From Tragulus kanchil (Eukaryota; Chordata; Mammalia; Artiodactyla; Tragulidae), in NCBI GenBank assembly GCA_022376925.1, contig JAIOJX010000004.1, forward strand, positions 120,553,123 to 120,617,122: 64,000 nt of DNA, written 5' to 3'. Positions 62,759 through 64,000 of the stretch are shown here, one piece after another (the stretch's first letter is position 1; the number at the start of each line of letters is the position of its first letter). The notes beneath the pieces were generated by a model. The model was not told the DNA's origin. It was given only the letters and a program-made list of their open reading frames with translations, and did no database searches. The position numbers and the translations under genes were made by a program.

Positions 62759-62779
62759 GGATCCTGAAAAGCAGTTTGG

Positions 62780-63556
62780 GTGAAACACGACAGGGAGATG
62801 GTACAGGCAATCGCGCCCATCAATTACCCTCAGATGACAGCCCTGAATTCCACCTCTTCAACGACTACCCCGACCTCTCGCATGAGGACACAGTCTCCGC
62901 CCGTGTACACAGCCACCAGCCTGTCTCATAGCAACCTGCACTCCCCCAGCCCCAGCACCCAGACCCCCCAGCCGTCAGCCATCCTCTCGCCCTGCTCCTA
63001 CACCACGGCGGTCTGCAGCCCTCCTGTACAGAGCCCGTTAGCCACACGAACTTTCCACTATGCCTCCCCAACGGCTTCCCAGTTGTCACTCATTCAGCAG
63101 CAGCAAGTGCAGCCGCCACCGCAGCCCCAGCAGCCGTCCCAGCCGCAACAGACAGCCGGCAGCTCCACCCCGAAAAACGAAGTGCACAAGAGCACGCAGG
63201 CGCTTCACAACACCAGCCTGACCCGAGAAGTCAGGCCCCTCTCGGCCTCACAGCCCTCGCTGCCCCATGAGGTCTCCACCCTGATCTCCAGACCGCATCC
63301 CACTGTGGGTGAGTCCCTGGCCTCCATTCCTCAACCCGTGACCACTGTCCACGGCTCGGGCCTGCAGGCAGGGGGCAGGGGCACTGTCCCCCAGCGAGTC
63401 ACCCTGTTTCGACAGATGTCGTCGGGGGCCATCCCCCCCAACCGAGGAGTGCCCCCGGCGCCCCCTCCACCAGCAGCTCCTCATCAGAGGGAGGCTCCCT
63501 CAGTCTTAACTACAGACCCAGAGGCAGAAAAGCCACGATTTGCTTCAAATTTATGA
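62780..63556 (+). pseudogene. HCN1: Duplicate of most of HCN1 exon 8 (probable assembly duplicate, no splice acceptor)
   Basis: From GTGAAACACGAC to the TGA, this matches 61652-62428 at an offset of 1128 and encodes the same C-terminal tail. It lacks the first 92 bases of exon 8 and the upstream splice acceptor. It is preceded by a scrambled stretch (62759-62779) that resembles the exon bases just upstream of the break in the first copy. A functional second terminal exon is unlikely. The likeliest reading is unmerged overlap between two contigs; a real partial tandem duplication is the alternative. Confidence 0.9.
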
Positions 63557-64000
63557 TCCCTGCTGATTGTCAAAGCAGAAAGAAACACTAACAAACTGAG
63601 ACTATTCTCAGATCTGATTTTACTCTATCGCCTGATAGATCCCTCTAGCCTACTATGAAGAGATATTTTAGAGAGCTCTGGCCTACATGCAAAATGTAAA
63701 ATATATATATATATATATACATATGCTATTAAATCTATATCTGAAAATCTCAAGAGAGGTTCAAAAGACTTGTTTAGCATTCAGTGTTATATGTCTTCCT
63801 TTCTTTAAATCATTAAAGGATTTCAAATGTTGTTGTAAGATTATTTATTTTTAATCTACTTTTACTTAATTCCTTTGATATATGTATTTCTCTATTTTAT
63901 GAACAATTCTTGGATTCAGTGGAAGCAAAACTTTCATTTTAAAAAGGCAACTCAAGTGAGCTACTGAATAGCACCAATCAAAACTCTCATTAGCTGTGTC
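63557..64000 (+). other. HCN1: HCN1 3' UTR, second copy and continuation
   Basis: It repeats the first-copy 3' UTR to about 63868 and then continues as new sequence to the window end. The (TA)n tract recurs at 63700-63720. I see no AATAAA here, so the UTR probably extends beyond the window. Confidence 0.75.

Noticed and set aside
62780..63556. A second functional HCN1 terminal exon or paralog
   Set aside because: No acceptor, first 92 bases missing, noisy junction, and the same duplication pattern occurs at 21 other sites.

Overview
This is nuclear DNA from a ruminant, probably a bovid. AT-rich intron is packed with Bov-tA/BOV-A2-type SINEs, CHR/SINE2-type tRNA-Glu SINEs and BovB (RTE) LINE sequence, with older L1, L2 and MIR remnants. 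The combination of BovB and Bov-tA is typical of cattle, sheep, goat and their relatives. I cannot name the species from the window alone.

Only one gene is supported: the 3' end of HCN1 (hyperpolarization-activated, cyclic-nucleotide-gated channel 1) on the + strand. Positions 1-55402 are read as intron 6. Exon 7 (55403-55567) encodes the end of the cyclic-nucleotide-binding domain. Intron 7 is 55568-61559. Exon 8 (61560-62428) encodes the remaining C-terminal tail, ending in Ser-Asn-Leu, and is followed by 3' UTR. All other reading frames fall in transposable elements or are chance ORFs.

The dominant signal is unusual. At least 22 stretches of about 1.06-1.19 kb are each present twice, head to tail and nearly identical, at junctions 2501, 4418, 6293, 8395, 11393, 13418, 15993, 20004, 22186, 25839, 28657, 30641, 33345, 35459, 38725, 40758, 45870, 48592, 50417, 57433, 59220 and 62780. 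Some sequence is present three times where neighbouring pairs overlap. The copies differ mainly in homopolymer lengths and a few single bases, and several junctions carry 20-60 bases of scrambled, low-fidelity sequence. Breakpoints ignore repeat and gene boundaries. The best explanation is assembly: adjacent contigs with about 1.1 kb of overlap were placed end to end without merging. About 24.4 kb of the window would then be redundant, leaving about 39.6 kb of real sequence. One such event repeats most of HCN1 exon 8 (62780-63556) and would create a false partial exon in an automated annotation.

No bacterial-type operon, CRISPR array, RNA gene or convincing new system is present. The real points of interest are the duplication pattern, the HCN1 C-terminus, and several nested transposon insertions with readable target-site duplications.
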